This document shows, one piece after another, positions 7,591-19,642 of a DNA stretch of 64,000 nucleotides (position 1 is its first letter; each line of letters starts with the position of its first letter). The stretch spans positions 620,001 to 684,000 of the forward strand of contig SAXG01000017.1 of NCBI GenBank assembly GCA_012932865.1, given 5' to 3'. The position numbers and the translations under genes are program-made. The DNA comes from Amylostereum areolatum (Eukaryota; Basidiomycota; Agaricomycetes; Russulales; Stereaceae). Below the pieces are notes generated by a model. That model saw nothing but the letters and a program-made list of their open reading frames with translations, was not told the origin of the DNA and searched no databases.

Positions 7591-10177
7591 ATGGACGACA
7601 CCAAACAGGAATACAGCCCCGAGGTTGAACACATCGATCGCAAGTCTGGGGTGTCGACCCCGCTCTCCCCACCGGAAACCCTGGAAGACTCTTTCCTGGG
7701 AGAAAAGCGCGCCGCAGCTGAAAGAAGGCTCGTACGCAAACTTGATCTACGCTTGCTGCCGACGATCATCGTCATTTTCATCATGAATTACATTGATGTA
7801 CGCTTTCCCTGTCTCTACGATCTAATATCTTGACGAGGCGTGCTCAGCGTACCGCGGTTACATCGGCAAGACTGAAAGGGATGGAGAAAGATCTCGGCTT
7901 GAGCGGTAAGCATTTCTTTGCAGTAATCATTTCTCGTCCATCTCGTTTATTCGAAGATGCATCTCGGTGTTTGCCTTGTACTGACCATTGGCAACAGACG
8001 TCCAGTACGATAGTATACTTGCTCTGCTTTACTCTTCGTATTGTCTCGCGCAAGTTCCCTCGAACATGATATTGAACCGGATCAGCCGGTGAGTGCTTAC
8101 GTTTCGCACGTTTCCTACCAAGCTTACAGATCTCAATGCAGGCCTTCTTTGTACATAGGAGTCTGTGTCATTGCATGGGGTTTGACCAGTACAATGACAG
8201 GGGTGAGTCCCCCGTCGTCACGTCGGCGATGAAGCAGTTCTAACACTACCCAGGTGACACGCAATTATGCAGGAATTGTGTTGTGTCGCATATTCATCGG
8301 TCTTCCTGAGGTGTGTGTGTCTGTTTGCGTTCGTGCTCTGCGTCTAATCGTACTGCAGGCTGCTTTTTACCCAGGCGCCATCTATCTGTTATCGCGATGG
8401 TACACACGCAGGGAGCTCGCCTTTCGCTCGGCGATTCTTTACGGAGGTCTGCAGTCCCTCCCTTACTCTGTCAGTGTTTGTCCCTAACCGATCACGCAGG
8501 CTTGATGATCTCGAACGCCTTTGGGAGTGTAGGTGCTTTAGACGTATCGTGAGCCACCGACTCACGTCCGTTGTTTACGCAGCTCATGGCTGCCGGTATT
8601 CTCTCCAACATGGAAGGTAAACTAGGCGTGCGAGCATGGCGATGGTACGTGGTCAGCCTTTGCAGGGGAGTACCTGGGTTAACCACGAATGTGTGTAGGC
8701 TGTTCTATATCGAGGTTGGGGTACCTTTTTCCCAGACCTGTTACTCATACTGACCGGAACGGCTGCAGGGCGCAATAACCATGTTTTTGGGCTTCTTCAC
8801 AATGTGCGTGAATTCGCCGCACCGCCAAGCCGTTCGACTGACCTTTCTGCTTGTATGTAGGTGGTTGCTACCTGATTATGTTAGTGCGATCTGTACAATA
8901 AAGCTTCCGAAGCTTACTCTTAACCAGCCCCATAATACGCGATGGATCTCTCCGGCACAGCGTCGCCTCGCCCAAATCCGTCTAGCTGAGGATGCAGGGG
9001 AGGTGGACGAGGACACGGAGACTGATACGTAAGGTTATCTTTTGAGCCATGTGTTGAATTGTGACTAACCCTTTCATTCAGTGCGTGGAGCGGTTTTATG
9101 CTCGCTATCAAGGATCCAAAGGTACGACTGTGACCTCGGTGTTTTATCAATAAAAGCTTAGTCGCACCTTATTCTAGGTCCCCATCTTAGCTTTGATGAC
9201 GTGCGCTCAGTTGTTGGGCTTGAGTTTCGTCAATTTTTTCCCAACGTAAGTTCAGCGTTTTCAGCTGCCACAGTGCTGTGGCTAACGTGTGGTCTCCCTC
9301 CCTCAAGCTTGAGTGCAACTCTCGGTTTCAACACAACAATTTCTTTGCTACTTGCTGCGTGAGATCTTGGCTCAGCAGTTCGGCGATGGTTTATATTGAC
9401 AATGGTAGATAGACCTCCATGGATCCTGGCAACAATCGTGAGTTGTACCAGCGCATGGCATGCAGGTGCGCGTGTTCCCGCTATGTCCACAACTGAATGT
9501 GTTCTGACGTGCTGTTCAGATAAATCTGGCGAACGGTACCTTCACATCACCCTTCCCTGGTGGGGTGTCGTTCTTGCCTACATCATTGGGCTCTCGACCA
9601 TGTCAATCGGTGGCCGCTATGTGGCCCTCTTCCTGATGGCTGTCGGATACTCTGGTAGGTATCCACACGCAATGGATCACATCTAGCTAACCTCCCATGA
9701 AGGTTTCGCCCTTACCCTTGTCTGGGTTTCCAACGTTGTGCCCAGACCACCAGCAAAACGTGCAGCAGCTATCGGTATCGTCAACGGGTTTGGGAATATC
9801 GGCAACTTGTATGTGATGTCGTCAAATATGTGGCGCTATCACTAATTTGCGGACTTTGTTCAGAATCGGATCCTTCACCTGGAAGGCAGAGTGGGGGCCT
9901 AACTATCATCCTTCTATGTGGATCAGCATGGCATCTCTGCTCTTCAGCGCAGTGCTCGCCACAGGCACGACCATTCCTTGCCAGCGTTATACTGAATGTT
10001 CACCGACGGGTTTTTATAGTCGTCCGCCAGATGCTCGTTCAAGAGAACAAGAAACTCGCCGAGTCCGAAATGCAAGATCCAGCCACTCGCCAGCGTATCG
10101 AAGACGCGGCTCGTCTGGAGGGTATCACAGTCCAGGAAGCGACGGATCGCAAGAAAGGCTTCCGCTATCTCATCTGA
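7591..10177 (+). CDS. MFS transporter, allantoate/nicotinate permease type (copy 1)
   Basis: Major facilitator superfamily carrier of the anion:cation symporter group (Dal5/Tna1-like), predicted to import small organic anions across the plasma membrane; the substrate is unknown. Start at ATG 7591 (MDDTKQEYSPEVEHIDRKSG). About a dozen short exons spell KLDLRLLPTIIVIFIMNYID-RTAVTSARLKG (first helix and the family's D-R-x-x motif), PSLYIGVCVIAWGLTSTMTG, AAFYPGAIYLLSRWYTRREL, NMEGKLGVRAWRWLFYIEGA, ISPAQRRLAQIRLAEDAGE (central cytoplasmic loop), WWGVVLAYIIGLSTMSIGGR, RPPAKRAAAIGIVNGFGNIG and the C-terminal tail RKKGFRYLI. Twelve helices can be placed. The next gene is its closest paralogue, in the same orientation 650 bases downstream. 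Confidence 0.93.
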
Positions 10178-10826
10178 GCGTTGTCTGGGTCCGTAAACAA
10201 AACGACGACTTCCTTTCAATGTATTATATCTGGTACCGTGTCCTCGTGGTCTCTGTATCCATGCGTCAATAAAATCTGATCGCTTAGTTTGACGAAGCCA
10301 AGTGCGAGGAATGTAGGTTTTGGTAACTCCGGCGATAGTTTCGTGCTCCTCGCAGTACTAGTCTGTTCATATAGATTGCCAAAATTTATCAGGTACATAC
10401 TTACAGTCAGCGAGACAACTGAATGAGACCATGATCCGCCGATGGCCTTGTTCTCTATCAAGCTTCTTGGGGGTGCGGTTACTTATCAAGGACTGAACTC
10501 CCCCACATGCAGTTCACCAAGACATGCGCCGAATGCTATTCAAAGCGACGCAATGCAAAAAGAGAGGTATCAATCAGCCCAGGAAGATCCAAATTCGTTA
10601 CTGTAGGCTTCCGCTGAGGTGCTCACCAGATAGTGACAACACGACAAAGTCCGAGGCGCCACCACTAGCATACAGCGTCTGTTCCTGTGATTTGCCAGAT
10701 TCCAGAAGCATAACCTTTAGACTGTTTATGGCAGGTGTAAACCAGCTCAAGGCCCCGCTTGGAATCTATAAAGCCGTTTAGAAGGCATCTCCAAAATTTC
10801 GACGCCTCGTCCTATCTTTCGCACTC
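10178..10826. other. Spacer between the MFS paralogues
   Basis: About 650 bases holding the 3' end of copy 1 and the promoter of copy 2. No gene, repeat or tRNA is seen. Confidence 0.5.
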
Positions 10827-13292
10827 ATGAATGCAGCACCCGCAGCCGACGACAAAGAGGAGAAGATACAAGCCTCCGTCAAGGATGACTGTTCTAGTCT
10901 TGTTGTGGACGCACCGGCCAACGATGGACTTCTGGGGGAGCAACGATCGGCGGCTGAGCGCTGGCTGGTTCGCAAGCTCGATATGCGTCTGCTTCCTACC
11001 GTCGTGGTTATATTCATCCTGAACTACATCGATGTGCGCCAGGTTCCCTTCTCCGTTTGCATAATGACTCGATCGGAACTGATCTTGTGTCCAGCGCACG
11101 GCAGTATCTGCGGCAAGGTTGAAGGGTTTGGAAGAGGATTTACATCTCACAGGTACTGTGCGACTCGGGTTTCATCCTCAGTTCACGCTCACGTGCGTCT
11201 ACAGATGTACAATACGATACTCTTCTCGCGATTCTGTACGTTTCGTACTGCACAGCGCAGATTCCTTCGAATATGGTGAGCTGGACACCTGCATGCCAGT
11301 TAGACAGTTCTCTGACGTTATGATATAGATAATAAATCGTATCAGTCGGTACTACTCGTTCGTCGATGTACCATATAGTAGTATTTACCTCCCCCCCTAC
11401 AGGCCCTCATTGTACATTGGAGCATGTGTCGTTCTTTGGGGATTGACAAGCGCCCTCACTGGAGTACAACCCTTGGTGATTCACTTCACATCGATCATAT
11501 ATTTATCCTTCATTGTTCAGGTAACGCACAACTTCGCCGGTATCATGGCTTGCCGCGTTTTTATCGGCCTGCCCGAGGTGAGATCTTTGCAACATATTGT
11601 ATACGAATGTACGAATGACTTGATTTTCTTTTCTGAATGGTGCAGGCAGCTTTTTACCCAGGAACCCTTTATTTACTAACGAGATGGTACACTCGCAAAG
11701 AACTTGCCTTTCGGTCTGCGCTCCTGTACGCAGGGGTGATGATCAGCAATGCCTTTGCTAGTGTGAGTGTGTGCTAGTTTTTGCTACGATACCATCGCTC
11801 ATCTGGTCCTAGTTAATGGCCGCTGGTATACTGGCTAATATGGAAGGCAAGTTGGGTATTCGCGCATGGAGGATGGTAGGAGCTCGTGGTCTCTTCTGCT
11901 GTACGGTCACTTGATAACATTCATTGCTAGGTTATTCTACATCGAGGTTTTAACTGGACATCTTTTGTCTTAGACTGCGTAATTTTGACCGGTATACAGG
12001 GTGCTATTACGATGGCATGGGGACTGATCGCGATGTAAGTTGCATTCTACTCAATGATCGTGGTACGGGCCTTGACGTATGGGAAATAGGTACCTCCTGC
12101 CTGACTTCGTTAGTCGACCTTTCATTTATGTCCCAGGTAATTGTGACCATCTGACTATTCCACACAGCCGGAGAATACAATGTGGTTCAGCCCCGAAGAA
12201 CGACGTTTGGCCCAGGTCCGTCTTGCAGAGGAAGCCGGGGAAGCGGACGAAGACGCGCCGACCGACTCGTACGTGCCCTCACTTCTCCTGTTTGATCTGA
12301 ACCAACTGCCTCGCAGCGCGTGGACTGGACTGGCGCTCGCGTGCAAGGACCCAAAAGTGTGGCTCTTCAGCCTGTACACATGTACACAGCTCATAGGCCT
12401 TAGCTTTTTGGCATTTTTCCCTACGTACGAGTTTTGGAATATCCTCACTCTGGGAGAATCTGACCCGGATTTCCAGGCTCACCTCGACTCTCGGATTCAA
12501 CTCTACCGTCAGCCTCCTCCTCGCAGCGTGCGTTTTCTGATCCGTCCATCCCTACAGCATTATTTATCGGAACCGCAGTCCACCATGGCTCCTCGCTACC
12601 GTTATCACCTGTTTCAACGCTCTCCATGCCGGTAATCTGATTGCACTCTCGCGTATTTGCACCCATCTGAACTTCATCCCCAGACAAAACTGGAGAACGC
12701 TTCTTCCACAACACCGTACCGTTCTGGGGCGTCGTGGTTGGCTACATCATCGGCGTGACAACTGTATCTGTCGCAGGACGATACGTCGCCTTGTTTTTCA
12801 TGGCGTGCGGGTTCGCAGGCTCGGCTCTTACGCTGGTATGGGTGGCGAATACAGCATCGCGTCCCCCTGCAAAGCGTGCGGCGGCGATCGCGATCGTCAA
12901 TGGGGTGGGAAATATCGGTAGTTTGTGAGGTTTTCGTCGAGGTTGTGACGTTGGCAGATGCTAACCAGATGGTTGTTGTAGGATCGGCTCATTCGTCTGG
13001 AAGGCGCAATGGGGCCCGGATTATCACCCGTCGATGTATATCGGGATCGCCATGTTCGGACTGACCATCATGTTAGCAATCGGTGAGTTTGGATATCGTC
13101 AACGGCTTGCGGGCGCTGACCGGCTTGGAGGTAGGAATGCGGACTATCCTAATTCGCGAGAACAAGAAGCTGGACGGTGTGGATGCTTTGGATGACGCGA
13201 CGCGACGTCGTATTGAGGGCGCGGCGCGGTTGGAGGGTATATCGGTGAAGGAGGTCCTAGAACGGAGGAGGGGGTTCAGATACTTGTACTAA
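10827..13292 (+). CDS. MFS transporter, allantoate/nicotinate permease type (copy 2)
   Basis: Tandem paralogue of the upstream transporter with the same exon layout. Start at ATG 10827 (MNAAPAADDKEEKIQASVKD). Matching blocks are KLDMRLLPTVVVIFILNYID, TAVSARLKGLEEDLHLT, PSLYIGACVVLWGLTSALTG, AAFYPGTLYLLTRWYTRKEL, NMEGKLGIRAWRWLFYIEGA, FSPEERRLAQVRLAEEAGEA, FWGVVVGYIIGVTTVSVAGR, RPPAKRAAAIAIVNGVGNIG and the tail RRRGFRYLY. The N-terminal cytoplasmic tail differs most between copies, so regulation or substrate preference may have diverged. It ends 121 bases before the stop of the convergent kinase gene. The exon around 12500-12640, which should hold helix 8, has an unclear 3' splice site. Confidence 0.92.
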
Positions 13293-13413
13293 GCATTGGC
13301 AAGGCCATCTTGGTGAAAGAGCGTGAAAGAGGTTCACAGTCAGATACAGCACATCGTACACACAAAGAGCTATCTTTTACAGGTTAAATTAGCTCCCTAT
13401 GCGCTGCCTCCCT

Positions 13414-14650
13414 TCACGCATCCTTCCAAGCAGAGATTAACGCCTTCACGCCAACTTCTGCGGGCGAATTGATGACCTCAACGTGCTTGAATTCATGTCC
13501 GCATTTTGCAAGGGCAGCGAGTACCAAGGCACGGTAGCTGTCAATGGCAACAAGGGAACCACCGAAGCAAAGCACACTCGACCAGGCGTGTATTCGCCGA
13601 TCGCTTCCCTGCAACGGCGTTGTTAGTCTTAGAGCAGTGAAGAAAGAAAGCACTCACTGTGGGATTGACATCCCTCGGGAGTAGGACCATCTCGACTAGT
13701 GCAGCTAACTTGTCTGCACATTCCTCCACCACGCGCATCGCAAGCGGATCTCCATCTTCATACGCAGCTTGAAATACGAGCGGACTGAGCGATGAAAGCC
13801 GCTTTTCTCGTGGGTCGTGCATATACTCGTATTTGCCCTCCACCATTGGCTCTGCAGACGCGGCAGGGTCTGGGACGTGGATCGCTCCAAGGATATCCAG
13901 GATGTCCGCGATGCCAAAACGCTCCAATACGCGGTCACGGAGAAGCCTCCTCTCGGGACCTAGCCCCTCCTGAGGTGGGATCCCGGTGGACTCTGCGTCA
14001 CGCTGGATGCATAATGCCCTTACGGCTGAGCGCCCGATGTCGAACCCTCCACCTTCGTCGCCCAAGATCCAACCCCATCCCCCTGAGCGCGCCAACTCGA
14101 CGAGGGGTTCTCCTCCAACTTTTCCGCCTTGAGACTCGGCAGATGCGTCTCGGAAGCTGACAACGATGCTGCCTGTGCCGCCGATAACGGTGACGGCGTT
14201 GCGGACATCATCCAGTGTGCGCACGGGGGCTGCAAGGAGGTGGGTGTCGTTTGAGATAACGAGGCGATTGGAGGGGGGAGGCGGTAGGCCTAGGAGGGTC
14301 GCGACGAGGGGCTCCAAGAGGGCGACGGCGGAAGGCGAGTCGACACCGGAAACGCCGAGCCAAGCGGCTTGGAGGATGAAGGGTGGAACAGGGGTGCCGT
14401 TTGCGTCCTTGCCGTCATTGATAGGGAGAACGATGGGTGGGATGGAAAGGGCCTCTGCGAGGACGGCGCCGGCGACAGTCGACACGACGGAGAGGAAAGC
14501 GTCAAGGCCGATGTAAGCAAGGTTGGAACCGCCTGCTCGGGCGCGGGCAACGATGGAACCGTCGGGGACGGCGAGGACAGCAGCGGTCTTCGTCCCGCCA
14601 CAGTCAATGCAGAGGTAGAAAATGGGTGGGGAGGGGTGTGACAATGACAT
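13414..14650 (-). CDS. N-acetylglucosamine kinase (BadF/BadG/BcrA/BcrD ATPase family)
   Basis: Sugar kinase of the Hsp70/hexokinase/actin fold that phosphorylates N-acetylglucosamine in chitin and glycoprotein salvage; cytosolic. Two exons: 14650-13658 (331 codons) and 13608-13414 (64 codons and TGA), 395 residues against about 345 in animals. Motifs are FYLCIDCGGTKTAAVLAVPD (phosphate-1 loop, residues 9-28), VTVIGGTGSIVVSF (near residue 155), GGWGWILGDEGGGFDIGRSA (family signature with the GDEGSG-like loop) and VLCFGGSLVAIDSY (adenosine side, in exon 2). The start at MSLSHPSPP is the first ATG before the DCGGTKT loop. An in-frame TTG further upstream is not needed. Confidence 0.93.
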
Positions 14651-15804
14651 GACGGGAGATGGACTGAGCTGGCCGAGCGCCAGGTGCAAGCCTTATCTGC
14701 ATGTTCTGCATGATATGAGCCTCAGCGGGACTGTGGATCAACATAAAGACGCACCGAAGACTCTGACGAACGTGAGTAGATCTCATGATGGCTATTTGAT
14801 GGATATCGTCATCTTTTGCAGACTCGTCCTAAATTCTCCTCCAGGAAGTTCTTGCAACGATGCTCTAAGATGCTTCACCCGTTGAAAACTGGGCCAGTGA
14901 AGAGTGTCTATAGGCTCGGCATCCGCCGAGCCGGGCTGCATAAAAACCGCGTCTTTTCGTTCCCGCTTTCTTCAGTGCGGCGACATGGCTCAAATTTTCC
15001 CCAGTGTTGCTCATGACCGTCTTTTCCTACGCGGTCGTTCGAGTGTCAAGCCATGCCCAGATAGAACTGGAACGTCTCAGCACCCTATGCTTTCTACCCT
15101 TGGTCATTTCGACTTTTTCGTGGGTGTGGGGGTGGGTCGGTGGTTCCGTACATGCCACTCTTGGCTTTTACAGTGGATTGTACTCCCATGCATTGACCAT
15201 GCATATCCATAGTACTAGTGGCTTCTCAGAATGAAATATTGCCTCAAACCGCCATACATTGACCACACTTGCCCGAGCCTCGGTGTTTCATACTGGTTCT
15301 CGCCGCATCGCAATTGCGAATGAAGGATACTTTTCCGACTCCAAGCCTCAACGTCCAACTCAAGGTCTCTTGTACGTACTTGGCCTGAGCCCAAACAGAA
15401 GACATCCGTTCTGACGAGCCTCATGTTTCCCCCTAGGGCTTTGGTTGTGGTGGTCTTCCCGTTCCCGTGCGTTGGCAAGTCATGGCCATGGGTATATAGT
15501 GGAGAGAAACGTAATATATGTTTTATTTACAAGAACTGAACACTACCTGCTCGTCTCGTCAATGTTCGTTAAAGACTCGGCCTCCAGTCTAAAGTACGAC
15601 CAGTCCAGGGAAACACTAAATGCATCTGATACTCCTGATAAGGGAGCTACACGAACGAAATCCGGGGCGCTGTCGGCACAAAATCTCAACGTGTCAGGCT
15701 GCCCGATCCCCAACGTAAAAAGAAAACCACTGCAGGACTGAGCGCAAACATGGCGAGACACCTAACCGATCGGCTTCCCGGCCCAAGCTACACATTGGTA
15801 GTCC
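14651..15804. other. Gap; one weak hydrophobic frame
   Basis: No gene has good support. A 74-codon plus-strand frame from ATG 15013 to 15234 (MTVFSYAVVRVSSHAQIELE...) is hydrophobic and lies about 70 bases after a cataaaaa run at 14938, so a small membrane protein is possible. Two other frames over the same bases are also open, so I do not call it a gene. Confidence 0.35.
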
Positions 15805-15937
15805 CTACATGACAATGCAGCAGTTGCATCTGGACTCTCTCTGAGACACACTGACACCATCCGTAGGGTAATTACCTTCCACCCGAGCTCCACTGGCGAG
15901 ACTGCTACTGCTGATCGGGGCAAGAGGGTATGTGGAT

Positions 15938-16560
15938 TCACCCTGGTACAGTGCAGGCTCGTCGCTCCTCAGGCTGAAGGTAGACAGTGTCAGCATTATC
16001 TTTGTCTATGATTGAAGAAGGGCCATACTCGCGAACTTGGTTGCTCACGGGAGAGGTCGTAGGCTCGGGGCGGGGAGAAGGTGTGTAGTCCATGACACTG
16101 AACAGGTTGGTTAATAGGCCGGTGAATCTCGGACAGATGGCGACGACACGCACGGACTCCCATACTCGTTGGGCACCGGAAACGACGGCGAACCATAAGG
16201 CCTCCAGGGCTCTGGCATGCCAGGCGGTGACACTGGAGGACTGGGCCATTCGACGGTTCCCAACATTAGTCTGTCAAGTGCACGGGCCTGGGGATCAATG
16301 ATGTATCAGTACAAGTGTTATACCTAGCACGATCAGAGAGAGAGCATTCACCAATGGTAGGTGATGAGGGACTGCAGATAGGGAAATAAGTGTAGGGCGG
16401 CGAATACCAAGTACGCTAGGGGGGCTTTTATGCTCGCGTGGAAGGGGGCATTGGCGGTGTCGCAAGGTATGTACTGCATCTCATTGCTTGACGTCGAGGC
16501 GACCCTGTCTGTAGAAGGCCGCCCAAGAAAACAATAACTTTGATGCCTCGTGCCTTCCCC
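15938..16560 (-). CDS. Partly resolved Ser/Pro-rich gene
   Basis: I do not recognise this protein. Minus-strand coding is visible as a chain of exons in compatible phase. A first stretch near 16460-16352 ends VLGIRRPTLISLSAVPHHLP. A phase-0 intron (donor gtgaat) follows, then ARALDRLMLGTVEWPSPPVS and PGMPEPWRPYGSPSFPVPNE. A 56 nt intron (donor gtgcgt, acceptor ttcag) leads to VMDYTPSPRPEPTTSP. The C-terminus is unclear: one frame ends after RRACTVPG at 15938, while another, possibly the real one, continues as SLRSDEPALYQGESTYPLAP to a stop at 15805. The 5' exons upstream of 16560 are not resolved. The Pro/Ser composition suggests a disordered regulatory protein. Confidence 0.4.
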
Positions 16561-17332
16561 GAGGAATGCACACAAGGGAAGAGACCGATGGTTGATCATG
16601 AGGATCTGAAACTGATGTTTGGCAGAAGAACTAAGGACGAGTTCGTCCATTGAAAGCTGTCGATAAAAGATCAAAATCAGCTGGTTGGGAGCTGAACACG
16701 GGTGTTCACGGCCACCAAAAGCATAACGCCAAATACGATGGCCGTGCAGCGTTGAACACAGCCTGAGAATGATGTTTTGTACGTACCAGGTTGGACAGAA
16801 TGCACAATTACGGGCCCGACAGTATGGCACGAGCGTCGATGCACGCTTCCCTAAATCGTCCTTCTGCAGTCCTTGGGATAGCTGATCGAGGCTTGACAAG
16901 ATGTACTTTTGATCCTTGACGCTGACCATATGTTTGGGAGAGTTGACGACGGTCAGCAAGTATACCTCTGATACCTTCGGTCGGAAAATGAGCGTACAGT
17001 GTGGTCTGGGCTTGTGGTGCCCCCGGCTTACCCTATATTGACCTCACCTTAGCTCGTCCGGAGGTTTTGGTAGCGGGGGTCGAGGTACGTGAGAGAAATA
17101 TCGTTTAGATGAGATATAAGAGGGGAATGGCATTAGGTAGGCCCTAAAGTGTAAACACAAGTGGAAAATCAAAGGGAAGAAATACAAAAAACACGCAGTT
17201 ACATGATAACGCATCCGATACATCCACTTTGCTTTCGGGGCTTCCGGGGCTTCCGAGGCTTTCGGGAGTGAGTGTGCTGACGGGAATCCTGAGGGGTCAC
17301 GGGTTTTCCTGCACTATCAACTGGAAACGCCC

Positions 17333-18030
17333 CTAGGCCTCGAGAGCGGAGAACACCCGGTTGATGCGAGGAATATTCAGAATGTGAACATGCATCTGAA
17401 GCGGCGCCGTCGTACCTGGATCCTAGTTAGTCCCTTAGGCCGAGACACTGATGTAGGACGTACTCCACGCTAGAGTCTGTGATACTGCCTTGACCGCTAG
17501 GGATGGCAGGAGCGAGACGGGGGGAAGGGTTGGAGCTGGAAATAAATCTCAATACGTCGAAGATGGCAGTAGGTGAAAAACAAGTGACAAAGGCGTGGAA
17601 GGGACGCACGAGGGGGGCCGTGGGTCCATACGCGATCCATAGGTCGAAAAAGATTTTTGCGAGCGGGTGAGCGATGTCGACGAGGTTTGAACACCCGTAG
17701 TCGTGCCACTATACGAGTTCGGGATCCCAGTTTATCAAAAGGGCGTAAAACCCCCCGATCAACAGGTACTCACTCAAGTGACGCGGGTGGACTGAGGTAC
17801 TCAGGGGAGGTAGAGCCAGAGGAAGGCGATAGCAGGCTGTTATGCGGAGAAGTGATAGGCATAGACGTCATTTGCGTGGGAGTTGAAGGTGTCGGAAAGC
17901 GAGGAATCTGGAGCGAATCGTCCGATGCGGGCTCCGGCATTGAACTGCGAACAGGAAGAGCCTATCAGTTTCGACAGTCGATCACATATCCGAGGACCAC
18001 TTACACTGGTGAGGGCAAGGAGCGTTCCAT
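17333..18030 (-). CDS. Ser/Thr/Pro-rich hypothetical protein
   Basis: I do not recognise this protein. Start at 18030 (MERSLPSP), then a clean intron (donor gtaagt, acceptor ttcgcag) into MPEPASDDSLQIPRFPTPST and SSGSTSPEYLSPPASL. After a second intron with donor gtgagt two frames compete: a Ser/Thr-rich one (GTTTGVQTSSTSLTRSQKSF) that fits the phase, and a more globular one (IFFDLWIAYGPTAPLVRPFH, AFVTCFSPTAIFDVLRFISS) that does not. The last exon, after a ctaac branch site and gatccag acceptor, reads MHVHILNIPRINRVFSALEA to TAG at 17333. The S-P-x-x and T-P repeats look like phosphorylation-rich regulatory sequence. The start and end are good guesses; the middle needs transcripts. Confidence 0.45.
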
Positions 18031-19180
18031 GCTATAGTACTTGTTTTACACGGCGTATGGAATGTTAGATTGTGACGACTAGGGAGATGACGGGGGCGGC
18101 TGAGCAAAAGCTGTCAGCCTTTATCTTTGAGTCAAGGAGAGATATTATGGGCCACTACGCACCGCCGTACGGCTGTGATCACTGTTCTAAGTCCTCGCTT
18201 TGAAGCAGAGGCGCTAGTCACGGATACGTTGCGTGCTTTCGTTTAGAAGGTCGAGGTGGCGCTTTCTTTCCGTCCTTCTCTGATGGCTGTACGATTGACT
18301 GATAATCGGGATGTTCCAATGGTAAGTAAACTAGGGCATTGCGCGTCAACCCCCCTCCCCATGAAACTCAGAAGACCTTTTCATCGAGAGTACACCAAGT
18401 TCGTGGATGAAAATGTCTTGGGCGCTGACGAACCTGTGGGTGTGTTATGTTATTAGTATGTCGTCCTTCCGAAATGGAGGAAGAAATCGCACAGGGATGG
18501 GGGGCGGAGCTAGCACAGATCATGCGCCATGCGTGCTCAGCCTTGAATAGAAAGCATTGCTATCGAGCGCACGCGGCAAGCATAGTAGCTTCCGATAGAA
18601 GAGATGAGGCGATGTTCCTCGGTCAGAGATGGACGACAAGATCGATATCCTGTGAGACGGGAGATGAGACCCCAGGATTCACTGCATATCATGTCGAACT
18701 TCAAACGCACCTGTCCAGCCTCCCTTCTACGAGACGACCGCCGATCTCCGTTCTGATAGTGGTCGATCCCCCCAGTCCTAGAGAGCTTCGCAAGATACCT
18801 AACAAAGTCAACAGTTAGCGCTTACATGAAGTCCTGGATACGCTGATGTAGAACGAGAGGTAGAGTGTTGGCTATCTTATTCTTGTCGGAGAGCACCAAA
18901 AAGCTGTGGTCCCTTCATGAGGAACACGAGCGCTTCAGAGGCTCGCACACCCAGGAGACAGAAGACAGCACGCAATGAATAGTGAAGGCAATGATCAACT
19001 CTTCGATGGAAGCGGCATACAGCGGCATCTCCGGGTCCAAACTGATTCGCTTTGAAACGAGGAAATATACACGTATTGATTAGCGCGGGAAATGTGACAC
19101 TCGCCTCTAACATAGATCGTATCCTACACGCTATCATGATGTTTTGTGATCATTGGATTCCTGTGCGTACGAGGACAAGG
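18031..19180. other. Gap, no supported gene
   Basis: 1.15 kb. The longest frame (18447-18818, plus, 123 codons) has no motif and no start context. Nothing else is seen apart from the promoter side of the Ser/Pro-rich gene. Confidence 0.45.
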
Positions 19181-19642
19181 TTACTTGGGCTTTGTAGGCT
19201 TTGGACGAGGCTTTCCGGCCACAGGTTTTGCCGGAGCACCGCGAGGAATGAAGCCTTCTGGATAGTACTCCGCCGAGTCAGATCTGCCGAAGAGAAACAT
19301 GAGATCCTGGGACATCGCGGTTGAGAACGCATTGCTCACTGTTCAGCACCGTCGAGGAAGGCCTCATCCTCATCCTCCGAGTCATCGGCCTTGGCTGTCG
19401 GTCTAAAGAAAAAGATGAATGATAGTATTACAAGATTCAGGATGTACGCACTGTGAGGGTTCGGAAATAGAGTCGGGAGCGGGCGGTGACTGGCCCTGGC
19501 CTGACTGCTCTTTCACCAGTGTCTCCGCACTGCGTCAATTTAGTCAGTGCTGGGGAGATAATGAGGAAGAACGGGGAAGGCCAATGGCACACCTTTCGGG
19601 CTTCTGAATCTGTGGCTCTCCGGAAGCGGTTTTGTCAGACAT
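19181..19642 (-). CDS. Small acidic hypothetical protein, 4 exons
   Basis: About 97 residues, not recognised. The four exons join in phase: MSDKTASGEPQIQKPE, then SAETLVKEQSGQGQSPPAPD, then a very acidic stretch KADDSEDEDEAFLDGAEQ, then SDSAEYYPEGFIPRGAPAKP with a Pro/Lys tail (GKPRPKPTKPK) to TAA. Introns are 50-75 nt with donors gtgtgc, gtgcgt and gtgagc. It has no signal peptide or membrane segment. The acidic centre and basic tail resemble small chaperone-like or RNA-associated proteins, but no function can be assigned. It is divergent from the HPEG gene with a 450-base shared promoter. Confidence 0.7.

Noticed and set aside
7591..14650. MFS pair, sugar kinase and dehydrogenase as one metabolic gene cluster
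   Set aside because: Orientations differ, pathways are unrelated, and no backbone or regulator gene is present.
16348..16959. 203-codon minus-strand open frame with many Cys
   Set aside because: Overlaps the spliced Ser/Pro-rich exons in another frame and shows no motif, signal or splice evidence of its own.
17228..17270. Short imperfect tandem repeat (ggcttccggggcttccgagg) as a CRISPR or satellite
   Set aside because: Only two to three degenerate units, no spacers, eukaryotic context.
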